Assembly (NCBI RefSeq): GCF_963678635.1
Contig: NC_087064.1
Coordinates: forward strand, 46,733,346 to 46,797,345
Direction: 5' to 3'
DNA length: 64,000 bases
Source of the DNA: Symsagittifera roscoffensis
Taxonomy: Eukaryota > Xenacoelomorpha > Acoela > Convolutidae
Positions 43,693 through 55,093 of the stretch are shown here, piece after piece. The notes under the pieces are model-generated. The model ran no database searches. It had not been told where the DNA came from and saw only the letters and a program-made list of their open reading frames with translations. Both the position numbers and the translations under genes were made by a program. Within the stretch, counting starts at the first letter, position 1. The number at the start of each line of letters is the position of its first letter.

Positions 43693-44099
43693 GATAAAAA
43701 AACCTCAGACAGATCGAATTGAAAATTATCCATTTTTTCAATAAAGATTACATCCATCAAAAGCAACTTTAACATAATAATTATCAGCAAAGAAATCACT
43801 GGAATAATATAGATCAACCAGATGATACTTTTCAATCAGATTTTTTTGAATTTAATGAACTCTCATCAACCAAGGCAAATAAAATAATAACCTTCTGATC
43901 AAAAAAATTTGGCACAACTCTATAAAAACGTACAACTGCACAACTACACAATTACTCAATTTTAACAACCCGAGTCCATGAGAAATGAAATCCCAATAGC
44001 CTATTATTTAAAACAACTAGAAATAAAAAAAAAATGGATTACAAAATTTAAACAAATACCTAACACACGAGAATCATTCCAAATGACATCATGTTCACA

Positions 44100-44890
44100 C
44101 TTTTTGGGTTGATCATCGATAACATCAAAGAAAGCACTCATGGCATTTACAGGAACAGATCCTGAAAACTCAGTAGATCACTACTGAAAGGCTGTTACAG
44201 CTAACTTAATCTTTAACATAGGTCCAGATTGTATAAACACACCACTTCATCAAAATTGGATTCAAATTTTACTCGATGGCGCAGCACCAAAATGGCGTTC
44301 GGTTTTACCAATAGAAACTAATTCCGAAAGAAATCAATTTACACAAGAGTTTTCAGAAATGTTCGACTCGGAACGAAACAAACAACATCAAAGAAATTTA
44401 TGCAATGAATTCGTAGAGTTCCGATTGAAGCAAAATACAACTTGCTGTATGAATTGAAACTTTAGTGCGAAAAGCCTATTCTCTTAACACACATGAAAAC
44501 TAAAGAAATCCTACCGATGACCTTAACACCACATTTGAGAAAAGTTGCAATAAAAAAGAGAGCATCACACCCATCATCAGTCTGAGAACCCGATATAGAT
44601 TTCCAAAAACTAGTAGATAAGTTAGAAGAAGCTGAAATTACAGTGAAACTAGAAGAAACAAAAAAATTTAAAAATACAATACCTAAATAATGTTCAAACA
44701 ACAACTTCACAGATTTTAAAAAAACATTTAGGACTCCGACTACAAACTAGCAAAAAAAATTACCCAAATTCTGAATGTGTATGAAAAGAACATAAACTTT
44801 AAAGTCAAACCTTCATTCAAAAATGTTGTAACTAATGCTGCAGATTCGGACATAGAATTGCTGAATGCAAAAAAAACAAGATAACTCAAA
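44100..44890 (+). pseudogene. Gypsy-B gag core and zinc knuckle
   Basis: At 44,140-44,460 I read MAFTGTDPENSVDHY, then NWIQILLDGAAPKW, then FTQEFSEMFDSERN, the usual capsid-like core of retrotransposon Gag. A knuckle follows at 44,824-44,868 with C-x2-C-x4-H-x4-C spacing (CRFGHRIAEC at its end) but with a stop codon inside it. Further stops and frame changes are present throughout. The first part of this gag is on the other side of the giant element. Confidence 0.75.
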
Positions 44891-44914
44891 TATTCCACCA
44901 AAATACAAAAAACC

Positions 44915-47117
44915 AAATAAGTCTTTCGATGAATACATGAACAACGAAGAGAGTTTACGAAACAAAAACATTTAAAGCAAAAATAGCTCAGGAAAATAAT
45001 CCCAACTAGCTATAGTAATAACAATTCAAAATCCCCTTATACTTTATTCTAATATTTTTTGCGGAAGACCACCAGAGAGACAAAATTCACAAAACTATTC
45101 ATAAAACCGATATAACAGATCAAATAGACAAAACAAATAGTACAGAAACAATTACTTTAACAATTCCATTAAAACTAACTAATCAAACTATATTAGAAAT
45201 TGCTCACATTCAAACTACCGGAATTGCTACTATTACATCGATCGATCAAGAAATACTTCAAATAACCTCGATTGATTAATAAACAACAACTATCAAAACA
45301 GATCAATAAAATTTTCTCAGTCACCGTACCGGAATAACTCACAATATTCAAATCAGAAAAATCAAAACAATATGAATAGTATACCAAAATATCAATGACA
45401 AATAAGTCATGCACAACGTACAAATGAATCAATCCCAGACCCCCAGGTATTGACAATACGGAAGCTTCAGAACTTCAACTAAACGACAAATACTGTGAAA
45501 GCACAAATGACAAAAGTGAAAGAGAATTTTTTTATTACGAAACATCAATTTAATCAAAGTAAAGTGTACGAAACATCAATTTAATCGATTTTTTACCAAA
45601 ATGATTTTTCCAACTTAAGACTTCAAGAGTCAACAAAAGATCAAAAATCGAAATAACTTAAATTACACACCTCATATCATCGAATATAACTCAAATATGA
45701 ATAATATATACCAAAATACAACAAATAACATCTCACCAACTGAAGCAAAAATTTGGAAAATCCCACTCCTTTATAAAATCAAAAAAAAAATTCAACACCA
45801 GATCTTGAAATGGATTTTTAAATCAATTCTAGCGCAGAGTCAAACATTATCAATATTCCTACATGGAATAAGATTTACAATCTACACCCAAATTATTTAC
45901 TTTCTAAAACTTCCAGTAAACTAGCCACTGCACAAGGCACAAGTTTAACAAACTATGGAAAGATTCAATTATCACTTATACCAACTCAAAAATGGAACAA
46001 AAAAAAACAAAAAACCGAAAAACCAATCAAGTTTTTCGATGAATACATGAACAACGAACAGAGTTTACGAAACAAAAAGATTTAAAGCAAAAACAGCTCA
46101 GGAAAATAATCCCAACTAGCTATAGTAATAACAATTCAACATCCCTTTATACTTCATTCTAATATTTTTGGCGGAAGACCACCAGAGAGACAAAATTCAC
46201 AAAACTATTCATAAAACCGATATAACAGATCAAATAGACAAAACAAATAGTACAGAAACAATTACTTTAACAATTCCATTAAAACTAACTAATCAAACTA
46301 TATTAGAAATTGCTCACATTCAAACTACCGGAATTGCTACTATTACATCGATCGATCAAGAAATACTTCAAATAACCGCGATCGATTAATAAACAACAAC
46401 TATCAAACAGATCAATAAACTTATCTCAGTTACCGTACCGGAATAACTCACAATATTCAAATCAGAAAAATCAAAACTACATAATTACTATACCAAATTA
46501 TCAAAGACAAATAAGTCATGCACAACGTACAAATGAATCAATCCCAGACAACCAGGTATTGACAATACGGAAGCTTCAGAACTTCAACTAAACGACAAAT
46601 ACTGTGAAAGCACAGATGACAAAAGTGAAAAAAGAAATACTTTTATTACGAAACATCAATTTAATCAAACTAAAGTGTACGAAACATCAATTTAATCGAT
46701 TTATTACTAAAATGATTTTTTCAACTTAAGACTTCAAGAGTCAACAAAAGATCAAAAATCGAAATAACTTAAATTACACACCTCATATCATCGAATATAA
46801 CTCAAATATGAATAATATATACCAAAATACAACAAATAACATCTCACCAACTAAAGCAAAAATTTGGACAATCCCACTCCTTTAGAAATTCAAAAAAAAT
46901 TTCAACAACAGATCTTCAAAATAGATTTTTAAATCATTTCCAGCGCAGAGTCAAACATTATCAATATTCCTACATGGAATAAGATTCACAATCTACACCC
47001 AAATTATTTACTTTATAAAACTTCCAGTAAATAAGCCACTGCACAAGGCACAAATTTAACAAACTATGGAAAGATTTAATTATCACTTATACCAACTCGA
47101 AAATGGAACAAAAAAAT
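44915..47117 (+). repeat. 1.11-kb tandem duplication in the Gypsy-B gag/protease region
   Basis: GATGAATACATGAACAACGA occurs at 44,928 and 46,038, and the following 1.1 kb is repeated with a few percent difference: the AGACCACCAGAGAGACAAAA block, the GAAACATCAATTTAATC block and the AGTCAAACATTATCAATATT block. The only sizeable open frames inside (46,168-46,389; 45,697-45,924) are out of frame with Gag; in another frame the text is R/N/S/Q-rich as in a Gag tail. The region 47,118-47,800 shows nothing recognisable. Confidence 0.85.
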
Positions 47118-47929
47118 CTTCTGCCAAAACCCTTCAAACAAAGACTCCATATAACAGACATTTAACACAAGATAATTGGAATACCATTTATTACACAATT
47201 TGCAACCTTTATTACCATTTATTAAACAATTAAACGGCAACTTACAAATGAAAAACAATTATACTTAACTCAAAAAAACATCTCTAACCTTTTTTTCAAA
47301 GATTAAACCAACAACCTCCATTTTGTTTCCAAGTTTCGCCCTACATATCTTCAACAAGGAAGACATTTAAAACCACTATCAGGACATGCATAAGATTTGC
47401 CATCAACCAAGTTCATCAATATAACAACAATCAGAGTACACAAAAACTATATATATATATATCTGACCTTGAATTCAAACCAGTTCATAAACTTGTAGAG
47501 TATTAATTTCATCTGTAAAATCAGCTAAAAACACAAACACAGACACAATAGCACTACACGTATTTAGGAATTTGCCATAGAAAATTATATTTCCTTGAGA
47601 ACTGTTAGGATATTGCGAAACAAACGCAGAAATATGTTCTATACAGGAAAATATTTCTTTAAAACTATTAAATTTTTGTCCATCAACAATCTCCAATGAA
47701 GAATCATCTATTATTAATACTTAAACTGACTCAAAACAAAACAACGTTATTTCATAAAAAGCACTTGTTTTAAACCAACTTTCCAAAACTCAAAATAAAC
47801 CATTGAACACAACATTTTTTGATAATGTTTGATTTTCAACATTCTCAAATTAATCAGCAAGAATTTGAACAATCAGCAGACTTATTTTTAAAATATCTCA
47901 TAGTTTATACCACATCAAAATACATTCAA

Positions 47930-48780
47930 CACTATACCTTCCACCTAAATCCGACTCAGTTTTCGAAAAAAGAACGCGCAAGTAAAGTTCCAATACACTT
48001 ACAAGACAAAATAGAGTTGCTGTTGCGAAATTATCTCACCATTAAACAAAGAAAAACAAACCTAAGTAAATACATTTAGAAATCCAGATACTTTTTGTCG
48101 CTGAAGGAGAATCACTTAAAACTGTTTTGCATGCATGATATTTAAACTCTTTAATTCCTGAATCAAAATGCAATTGGCCCATAGAACCAATACAAGTAAT
48201 ACTCACAAAAACACATGATTACTCTTAAAGCCCCGCAGATATGAATAGTGCATACAACCAAATGTCACTAGATGAAAAATCAGGTCGCTTGAGACAAGTT
48301 GTTATTGAAATCCAACAATAGAAATTTATTTCACTGTTTCACGGCATATCTATAGGACCAGCATTTTTTCCGCCATTATGTGTAAAATTTTTATACTATT
48401 GAGTTTTTAGACCATCAAGTAAACACGCAATTAAATTTTTGATTAATTTTCTCATCTATCACAAAAAAAAACAAGAAATGTTCCAAGTTTTAAATAAAAA
48501 CCACCAAATCTCATTTAAAAAAATGAAAACAGCTATTGGTAAATCACAATTTTTCTCACTCGTGTAAAATTCCTTGGACGTATTATCAAAGAAACCACAA
48601 TAAAATCCTTGAAATCCCGAACAAACTCAATTTAAAAACTGCAACCATCATCCAAAAAAAATCCAAGAATATCTGGGACTGCTAAACTTTTTAAGTAATT
48701 ACATTTATAGAATGAAATTATATCTCACATCCCTCTATAACATTCTCAGACAACAAAACGTTTTTGAATAGACATTAGAA
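47930..48780 (+). pseudogene. Gypsy-B reverse transcriptase, heavily decayed
   Basis: The fingers are readable at 47,975-48,025 (SKVPIHLQDKIELLL). Motif A lies at about 48,240 (ADMNSAYNQMSLDEKS). The thumb/connection follows (FFLTRVKFLGRIIKE at about 48,550). The catalytic YxDD box is not recognisable; the place where it belongs reads FLINF. Many stops. Clear family resemblance, no function. Confidence 0.8.
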
Positions 48781-49210
48781 CATCAAAAACGCTTCGATGC
48801 GTTTAAAAGCCTTCTCACAAAATTAATTTCAAATAAAAATCCACACTCAAACCAGCCATTTTACGCTATGTGCGATGACTCCAATTTTAGAATTATTGCA
48901 GCTCTTTTGCAATCATACCAGGGCACCAACAAAATAAATCTAATTTCAGCAAACTCACTAGTTTCTACACAACCAGAAATAAGAATCTCCACACTCTTAA
49001 TGAGTGTGTACAGCCATCATATATAGGTTAACAGAATCTGAATTTTCAATTCTTGGGTCAAAGCATCCAATAGTTTTGTTCACAGATCATAAACTCAATA
49101 TTTTTGTATTTACACAAAAATCTAATCCTAATCATAGAGTATATAGCCTTCCATTAACTTTAATTAAATTTTCTAATTTACCAAAAAACCGGACCTTTCC
49201 AAAAAAATGA
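48780..49210 (+). pseudogene. Gypsy-B RNase H, decayed
   Basis: FYAMCDDSNFRIIAALLQS at about 48,860-48,916 is the first acidic block. The frame 49,004-49,210 has the later part (LGSKHPIVLFTDHKLNIF) with the TDH site intact. The two blocks are in different frames. Confidence 0.78.
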
Positions 49211-49499
49211 CAACGAAGTAAACCATTTCCATTAATAGGAAAAAAGACCGAATGGATATAATACACTTTTCAGGCTCTCACGAATCAAGCCAAAAATATG
49301 CAATCAGTAAAATATTTCTTTTAAAAGACACTTTAGATAATATATCACTATCAAAGAACGAAATTCAAATTACTTTTTCCCTGGCACAGCAAAATTAACA
49401 CTTCAGTTATTACAGAAACTTTAATACCTTGACCCTGTTATAGGACAACTCAAGTCTTGGAACAAAAACAAAACAAAACCCCTTAAAGCCAGCATCACA

Positions 49500-50400
49500 G
49501 TGTTAGAAATTAAACACTTACAACTATTTTTCCGAAAATTTAATCATAGCACAATAATTGAAAACATTGACATCTTAGAATACCATTATATAGAGTTGAA
49601 AGTATTCTCTTTACAACTAAGTCTAACGTTATTCGCATTTCACATTTCACGTTCTTTGAAAACAAAAAGACATATAGGATCAGAAAAAAACATATTCAAA
49701 TAAATTTCACTCAAAAATTCTAATTTTCAAACGCACCAATTTGGATAAAAAGACTTTGCAAGGACTGTATTTCATACCAGTTCAGCAAACCCTTTTTATA
49801 CCAAAGGCAAATAGCAGTAAAACAGGACTTTAGGGGACAAAGTAATTTTTTAGCCATAGAACCTCACTTGATACAAAAGGACTCATAACCACCTCCTCTG
49901 AAGGAAAGTCGTATACAATGGTAATAGTAGATGCGTTTACACATTATTTAGCACTCAACCTTGTACCAAATTGCAACGCTTATCATGCATGCACAACACT
50001 TTACGACCACTGGACAGCAAATTTGGACTACCTGAAGTTTCTGTCAAGATAATGGAACAGAATTCACAAACAACAAAATAGTTACCTTATGTCATCTTTA
50101 CAATATAAAACATAAGCCTTGAACATCACATGCCCCACGGACACACAAACTAGTTGAAGTCATGATTTGCTCTCTACTAGAAAACCTTCGATGTATAATA
50201 AAAGGAAACACTCAAAAAAACTCTCAAGAGATGCTCAAGATGTAAAATTAATCCCATTAGCATATAATCATCAGATCGCCACAACATTTGGACTATCACC
50301 ATATGAAATGGTTTTTAACCAAAAACGACGCAAGCGTAAAATCTTTACAGCAAGCTCATCAAAAAACGCAAAAAAATATTGCCGACGAAATAAAGATTAA
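49500..50400 (+). pseudogene. Gypsy-B integrase, all three acidic residues visible
   Basis: The zinc-module region is at 49,640-49,800 (FHISRSLKTKRHIGSEK; the Cys pair is damaged). Core: Asp in SLDTKGL at 49,870-49,872, Asp in CQDNGTEFTNNKIV at 50,048-50,050, Glu in THKLVEVMICS at 50,156-50,158. The second spacing is DX35E exactly. The C-terminal part of the core (PLAYNHQIATTFGLSPYEM) lies in the frame 50,167-50,400. Stops and frame changes separate these blocks. Confidence 0.83.
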
Positions 50401-52080
50401 ATTTGTCACAATTTACCACTTCACACTCATGACGAAGATCATTTTCACCAACCACAAATTTTAAAACTTGACTCTGGAACCCACATGCAATGGGTTTTAA
50501 GCAGAGGTGAAAAACACAAAGAAATCAATCAAAAAATGGCAAGAAGTTTTTCACAAATATATATTATTTAACCTCAAAAAAATCACTCTTTAGGCTAGCA
50601 TCAAACCTAAAATTAGGAACATTTTTTAAATTCCAAACTTGATTATTCTAAAAGGAGTCTGAGAAAAACTACAACATATTCAAAAAATACCCTATTAGAT
50701 TATAGAAGAACATACAGACGTCACATATAATCTGATAGACTACAATAAAAAAGAATTAGTACAGCATAAAAACATTGTTTTACCTTACTATCTGAACTAA
50801 ATCGCTCTTCGTGAACTAACGCAGTTATACTCCTTTACAGGACTACACATTGTTGACAAAACAAAAGAAAATAATGATAAAAAAAGTAACAAACTCTAAC
50901 CATTTGCCACAACTACCCGAAAGCGGAAAAGTCTCCGACACAAAAAGTTCAAAATAAAGAAGAATTAGTGAACTGCAAGAAAAAGTTGCCAATTACCTTG
51001 ACTTAGAATTCATCCGAGAAAAGATTACAACGTGAGCATTCCACAATCTAAAAATTTATAGAACGTAGAATTCCATCAGCCCTCTGATTTTGCATCAACA
51101 CCGATGTGTTTCATATTCATCTAAAAAGAACTCTCGAAACACATAGCCACTTTTTTACGAACTAAACTAGTTCAAAACCCACCAATCAAATCAATTGATA
51201 TCATATCACTTCTTATGCGAACACCGCCGCTAGTATTAGCCGATATATCTCCGACTTGAACTAAATCTATAATTCTAACTCTAAGACTTCTAGGGCAAAA
51301 ATAAGCACTGCCCTCATATTTGACAACTTGTCGTATAAAAGTTAATAAAGCCATCTTCTATCAATCATTACAAAAATCAGAAATTTTTTCTCAATTTCTA
51401 TCCCAAAAATCACCACAAGCAAAATATTAAATTAACCTTAAGAAAAAATTCAACCTGATCACTTAGCCTAAAGACATTCTACCTCCCAAATCTCCCTAAT
51501 CATCGCACAAATAAAAACAAGAATTAGAAGTTAATACTCAAATACCCAGATTTTCCTTCACCAAAAAACCTTTATACCCAGCCCACTTGTCAAAATTAAT
51601 AAAATATCTGACCCATCTCATTTTCAATTCCGCAAAATAAATTCGACAAATCAGATAACTTTTCAAATGCTTCTATCAGACTCTATAGAGAAAACTATAT
51701 TAAAATTATCTTTTCAAACTTTCTTTCCATATTTCACAATTTTTCAACTTTGAGTTTTTTCATAACCGATTTTTTACAATTCGTAATCCTCTTTTTTCTT
51801 ATCATTAGTACCAATTCAAACTTCTATTCCCTATCCAAACGTATATTTCTCTCTCCAAAATCCTTGACCACTTAATCAGCTACAATACTGAACAGTTTCC
51901 AAGATTTGAAGCTTTCTAAGTAGAAAGGACATTTTTTTGCAACATTTTTCACCTTAATGCCTTCTCTAGATCTGACAGTTTACAAAAATTTAAAGAAAGG
52001 AATAACTGCTAGTGTACTAGCAACAGTTTTAATGATCATTTTTGCAGAAGAATACTAAAGAACACAAAGTCCGTTAACGC
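50401..52080 (+). other. Gypsy-B integrase tail, then no recognisable content
   Basis: To about 51,020 the decayed text still looks like a K/Q-rich integrase tail. From there to 52,080 I see no gene, repeat or LTR that I can define. Confidence 0.4.
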
Positions 52081-54716
52081 AAAATTATTTAGAGTAAAAT
52101 TCAAAGTTGGTAAACCGAATCCTATTAAAGATTCCCCGCCTACCAATCCATCCCGAGACCCCCCAACATCACCTACGTTCAGAAAAAAATCAACGCCAGT
52201 CATTTACTTGTATATCACATATTGAAAACCCTAAACCTTTGAAGAAAGACACGCAATTTTTTCAGAAGAACTGATACCAGCCATCCATCAGTCACCCCTA
52301 AGTGAACAACAATACGAACCAACATACAATATTTACCCCTCAATACAACAAGACATAAACAGAAAAAGTTCTTTAAGCCAAAACCATAACCTTACAACTA
52401 CAATTGATAGTCAAATTATTCACTACCGACGCAATAGCAACTGAACAACACCAAGAGATCAATTTAATATCCTCTCATCACCATCATCATCCCCTTCAGA
52501 ACTTTCTCATAGTACAAAAGAAAGTACTATTCACCAGTTCAATTCATTTCCCACTTTGCCTGATTATTTAGGTGCACCGCCTAATTCTGAACAAATTTGC
52601 GAAAATCCTTTCATTCTGAACAAATGTGTGAAAATCCCCACTCCATCACAAAGACTTCCACATTGGATGGCCCAAACATTTCTACAAGGTGAACCCAATC
52701 GCGATTGATCCAACAGAAGTTTCTTCGGATACCTCATTTTCATTATCGGAAACACTACTCGCTCCATCAACACCTTCAACCACCGGTCAAACATCATCAA
52801 CTACATTTCCCACAAACTTTCCAAGTCACTTAGACGACAAATACCGTGAACTACAAGGTACAAGTTAAACTTTAGGCTCAGGTTGTAACTCCTTTGTAGC
52901 AGCCCATGCACTTTTTCCAAAACCTTGATAGTAATCGACTCCATAATTGGTCACTGAACGGGCTACAAAATAGACGATATTCATAAAGACATTCAAGAAC
53001 ATAATATTCAAATACTTTCACACCAAAACTTTACTATCAAATTTGTAAAACGGTAAAAATAAACACTTTAGTACATCATCCATTACCTTTGCCTCCACCA
53101 ACCACATATCACCGTTCAATCTTTACCCCTCCATTTATCACAACTGAAATTTTAGTTAAATATCACAGATAGAAAAAAGACCAAAGGTTATATAAATTTT
53201 GTAATCCTTTTTCAAGACTATGGTACATATGCATCTTGTAATAGTATTCTTAATTTTTGGGATACATCTGTCTCATGTGGATCTAAGAATAGCCACAATA
53301 TAGTACAGCTTAAACCAAACGAAGATAAATTTTTTCTTCTGACTCCATACCGGGATTCAATGCCACCTCTAAAGAAATTCTCACCTGAAAGCATACGCGC
53401 AATAGCTCGCAACCAAAATATAGATCTACTTTCAAAAGGCATATATTCCAAATCAAATTGACAACATCACATTTGAACAAAAACAGTTTCAAGAATTTCT
53501 CTCTAAAATGGATGCAATCCAAAGACAATCAATCGATCAAGTTCTACAAAAACTAGCTGAAACAGCAGGTTTTTCAGGCATCTAGCGACAAGACCACAGT
53601 GGATAAATAAAAACATTAAAGACCATAAATACCTAAATGAGGAAAAATAATACCCAATGGATATTTCACCAATCAATATTTTTAGTTTTTTAAATATCAA
53701 AACCGACTCCCTTGCAATTCTAGGATGGCACTACTATATTTTAAAAAGATCGAATATATTATGCGCAATGTTTAATTTTTCAAGGATTTGGATTTCTCCT
53801 CTCACTAATCAAAGGAATCTATACCGCATGCGCAATAGATACACAAGTCGATAGACAAGCTAGCGTAACACGAAATTTATTCGCAGAAACTTTGAGAATC
53901 TTTTCTACTTCAATTCGCAAAATTTTCTTGACGCACAAGTTAGCGAATTCAATAAAAAAATTGTCAAACAGTTTTTTTTTGTATTCGCCAAAAATCAAAT
54001 TTATATGATATTCCAAAAGACAATACAAATACTACATATACAGCACCACACATATCACTAATTCCACAAGTTTACAGTGAAACACTTTTGACCACCGAGT
54101 TGATAATAAATACTAGTAACTAAAAACGTAGCCCTATATCTCATAAAGCACTCCAAAAACCCACTTTTGACGATACATACAAACATATTGTTGAAAAACC
54201 GTAAATCTTAATTTTTCGTTTTCAAAACAATCACCTTTGTAGCCCACATTGAGTCGCCAAGGTGGATCCCTCAATCGTCTATTTTCCTATCCACCTAATC
54301 TCTAACGCCAGGATTCCCTCATTACAGTTTCAGACCTCATCTTTTCCCCCATCCAATTTTTCTTCTTAATCACCACGCATGGACTCAGATGACTCAAACC
54401 AAACAATTACGAACTTTATCCACTCAGAAGTTGAAACTACCGATGAATTCCTTGAATCCAAACCCAGTCCCACTAATTCTTGCTTACCACATTTTCGACC
54501 CATAACCATGTTAAAATCTTTTTTTCCACTTTCTTGCAGACTGATACTACCTCTATTCTTTCCCCTTTCTCAAGCAATGCACCCGATGTACGAAGCCTTA
54601 TCAAAGATGTCATTAGTAAATGTTGGAGGTGATCAGGGGGGATGTAGGGGTGTGCTTGGTGACCCTTATGTTTTGAAATAGGGAAAAGAGCATCCAGTCA
54701 CCCACCTATGTATTAG
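52080..54716 (+). pseudogene. Retroelement 3' region, copy 1 (possible env-like ORF, deleted)
   Basis: P/S/T-rich decayed coding text at about 52,080-52,600 (TPSQRLPHWMAQT) is followed by stretches shared with 57.57-61.16 kb. Compared with that copy, about 1.57 kb is missing at 53,250. The last readable segment around 53,770-53,990 (plus) has a hydrophobic stretch followed by basic text, compatible with a membrane anchor and cytoplasmic tail, but no signal peptide or furin-like site is secure. Position after integrase of Gypsy-B suggests its env-position ORF and 3' UTR. The identification is weak. Confidence 0.4.
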
Positions 54717-54850
54717 GAGAGAGAACAGATTTCCCATAAATTAGAATAGGTTATAGAATTTGCCAGAGGTTTGAGACGGTAAGATGGTAAGTTTCTAACA
54801 TTTTTGGCGCCCGATCTAACCATGCTTTAAGATAGTGAACAGATTTATCT
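54717..54850. repeat. Spacer S, copy 1
   Basis: A segment of about 130 bp bounded by GAACAGATTT at both ends in direct orientation (54,723 and 54,837). It recurs in reverse orientation at 61,157-61,293 and 62,434-62,561, where it forms the centre of two palindromes. Here it joins the retroelement tail to the DNA polymerase relic. No coding capacity. Confidence 0.75.
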
Positions 54851-55093
54851 ATGTAATAGGAAAGACCAATCGAGGTATTAAGATTGATTTTTACTAATGT
54901 TCTGAACCAATTGAATATAAATTGAAAGAAAAAACTCAAACCTACGGAAATTTCAAAACAAAATAAAAATTTTCAGAAAAAAAAACTAATTACTGTAAAC
55001 TGTTAATTTAGAAGTGTAAAATTAGAAGAAAAAAGTTTTGAATAATTTTAATCATTGCATTGTTTTGAGTTTACTACAGTCTATACAACACAT

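Larger units (their letters stand above)
43693..52080 (+). mobile_element. Right part of the decayed Ty3/Gypsy copy Gypsy-B
   Basis: Gag, RT, RNase H and integrase blocks follow in Ty3/Gypsy order on the plus strand, in all frames with many stops. Its left part lies at about 18.4-19.3 kb, beyond the giant insertion. No LTR of this element could be defined, and the stretch 51,020-52,080 after integrase shows no recognisable content. It is markedly more AT-rich and more decayed than the giant element. Confidence 0.8.

Noticed and set aside
46168-46389. A 73-codon T/I-rich open frame in Gypsy-B
   Set aside because: It is a shadow in another frame of the R/N/S-rich Gag tail and is repeated only because of the 1.11-kb duplication.
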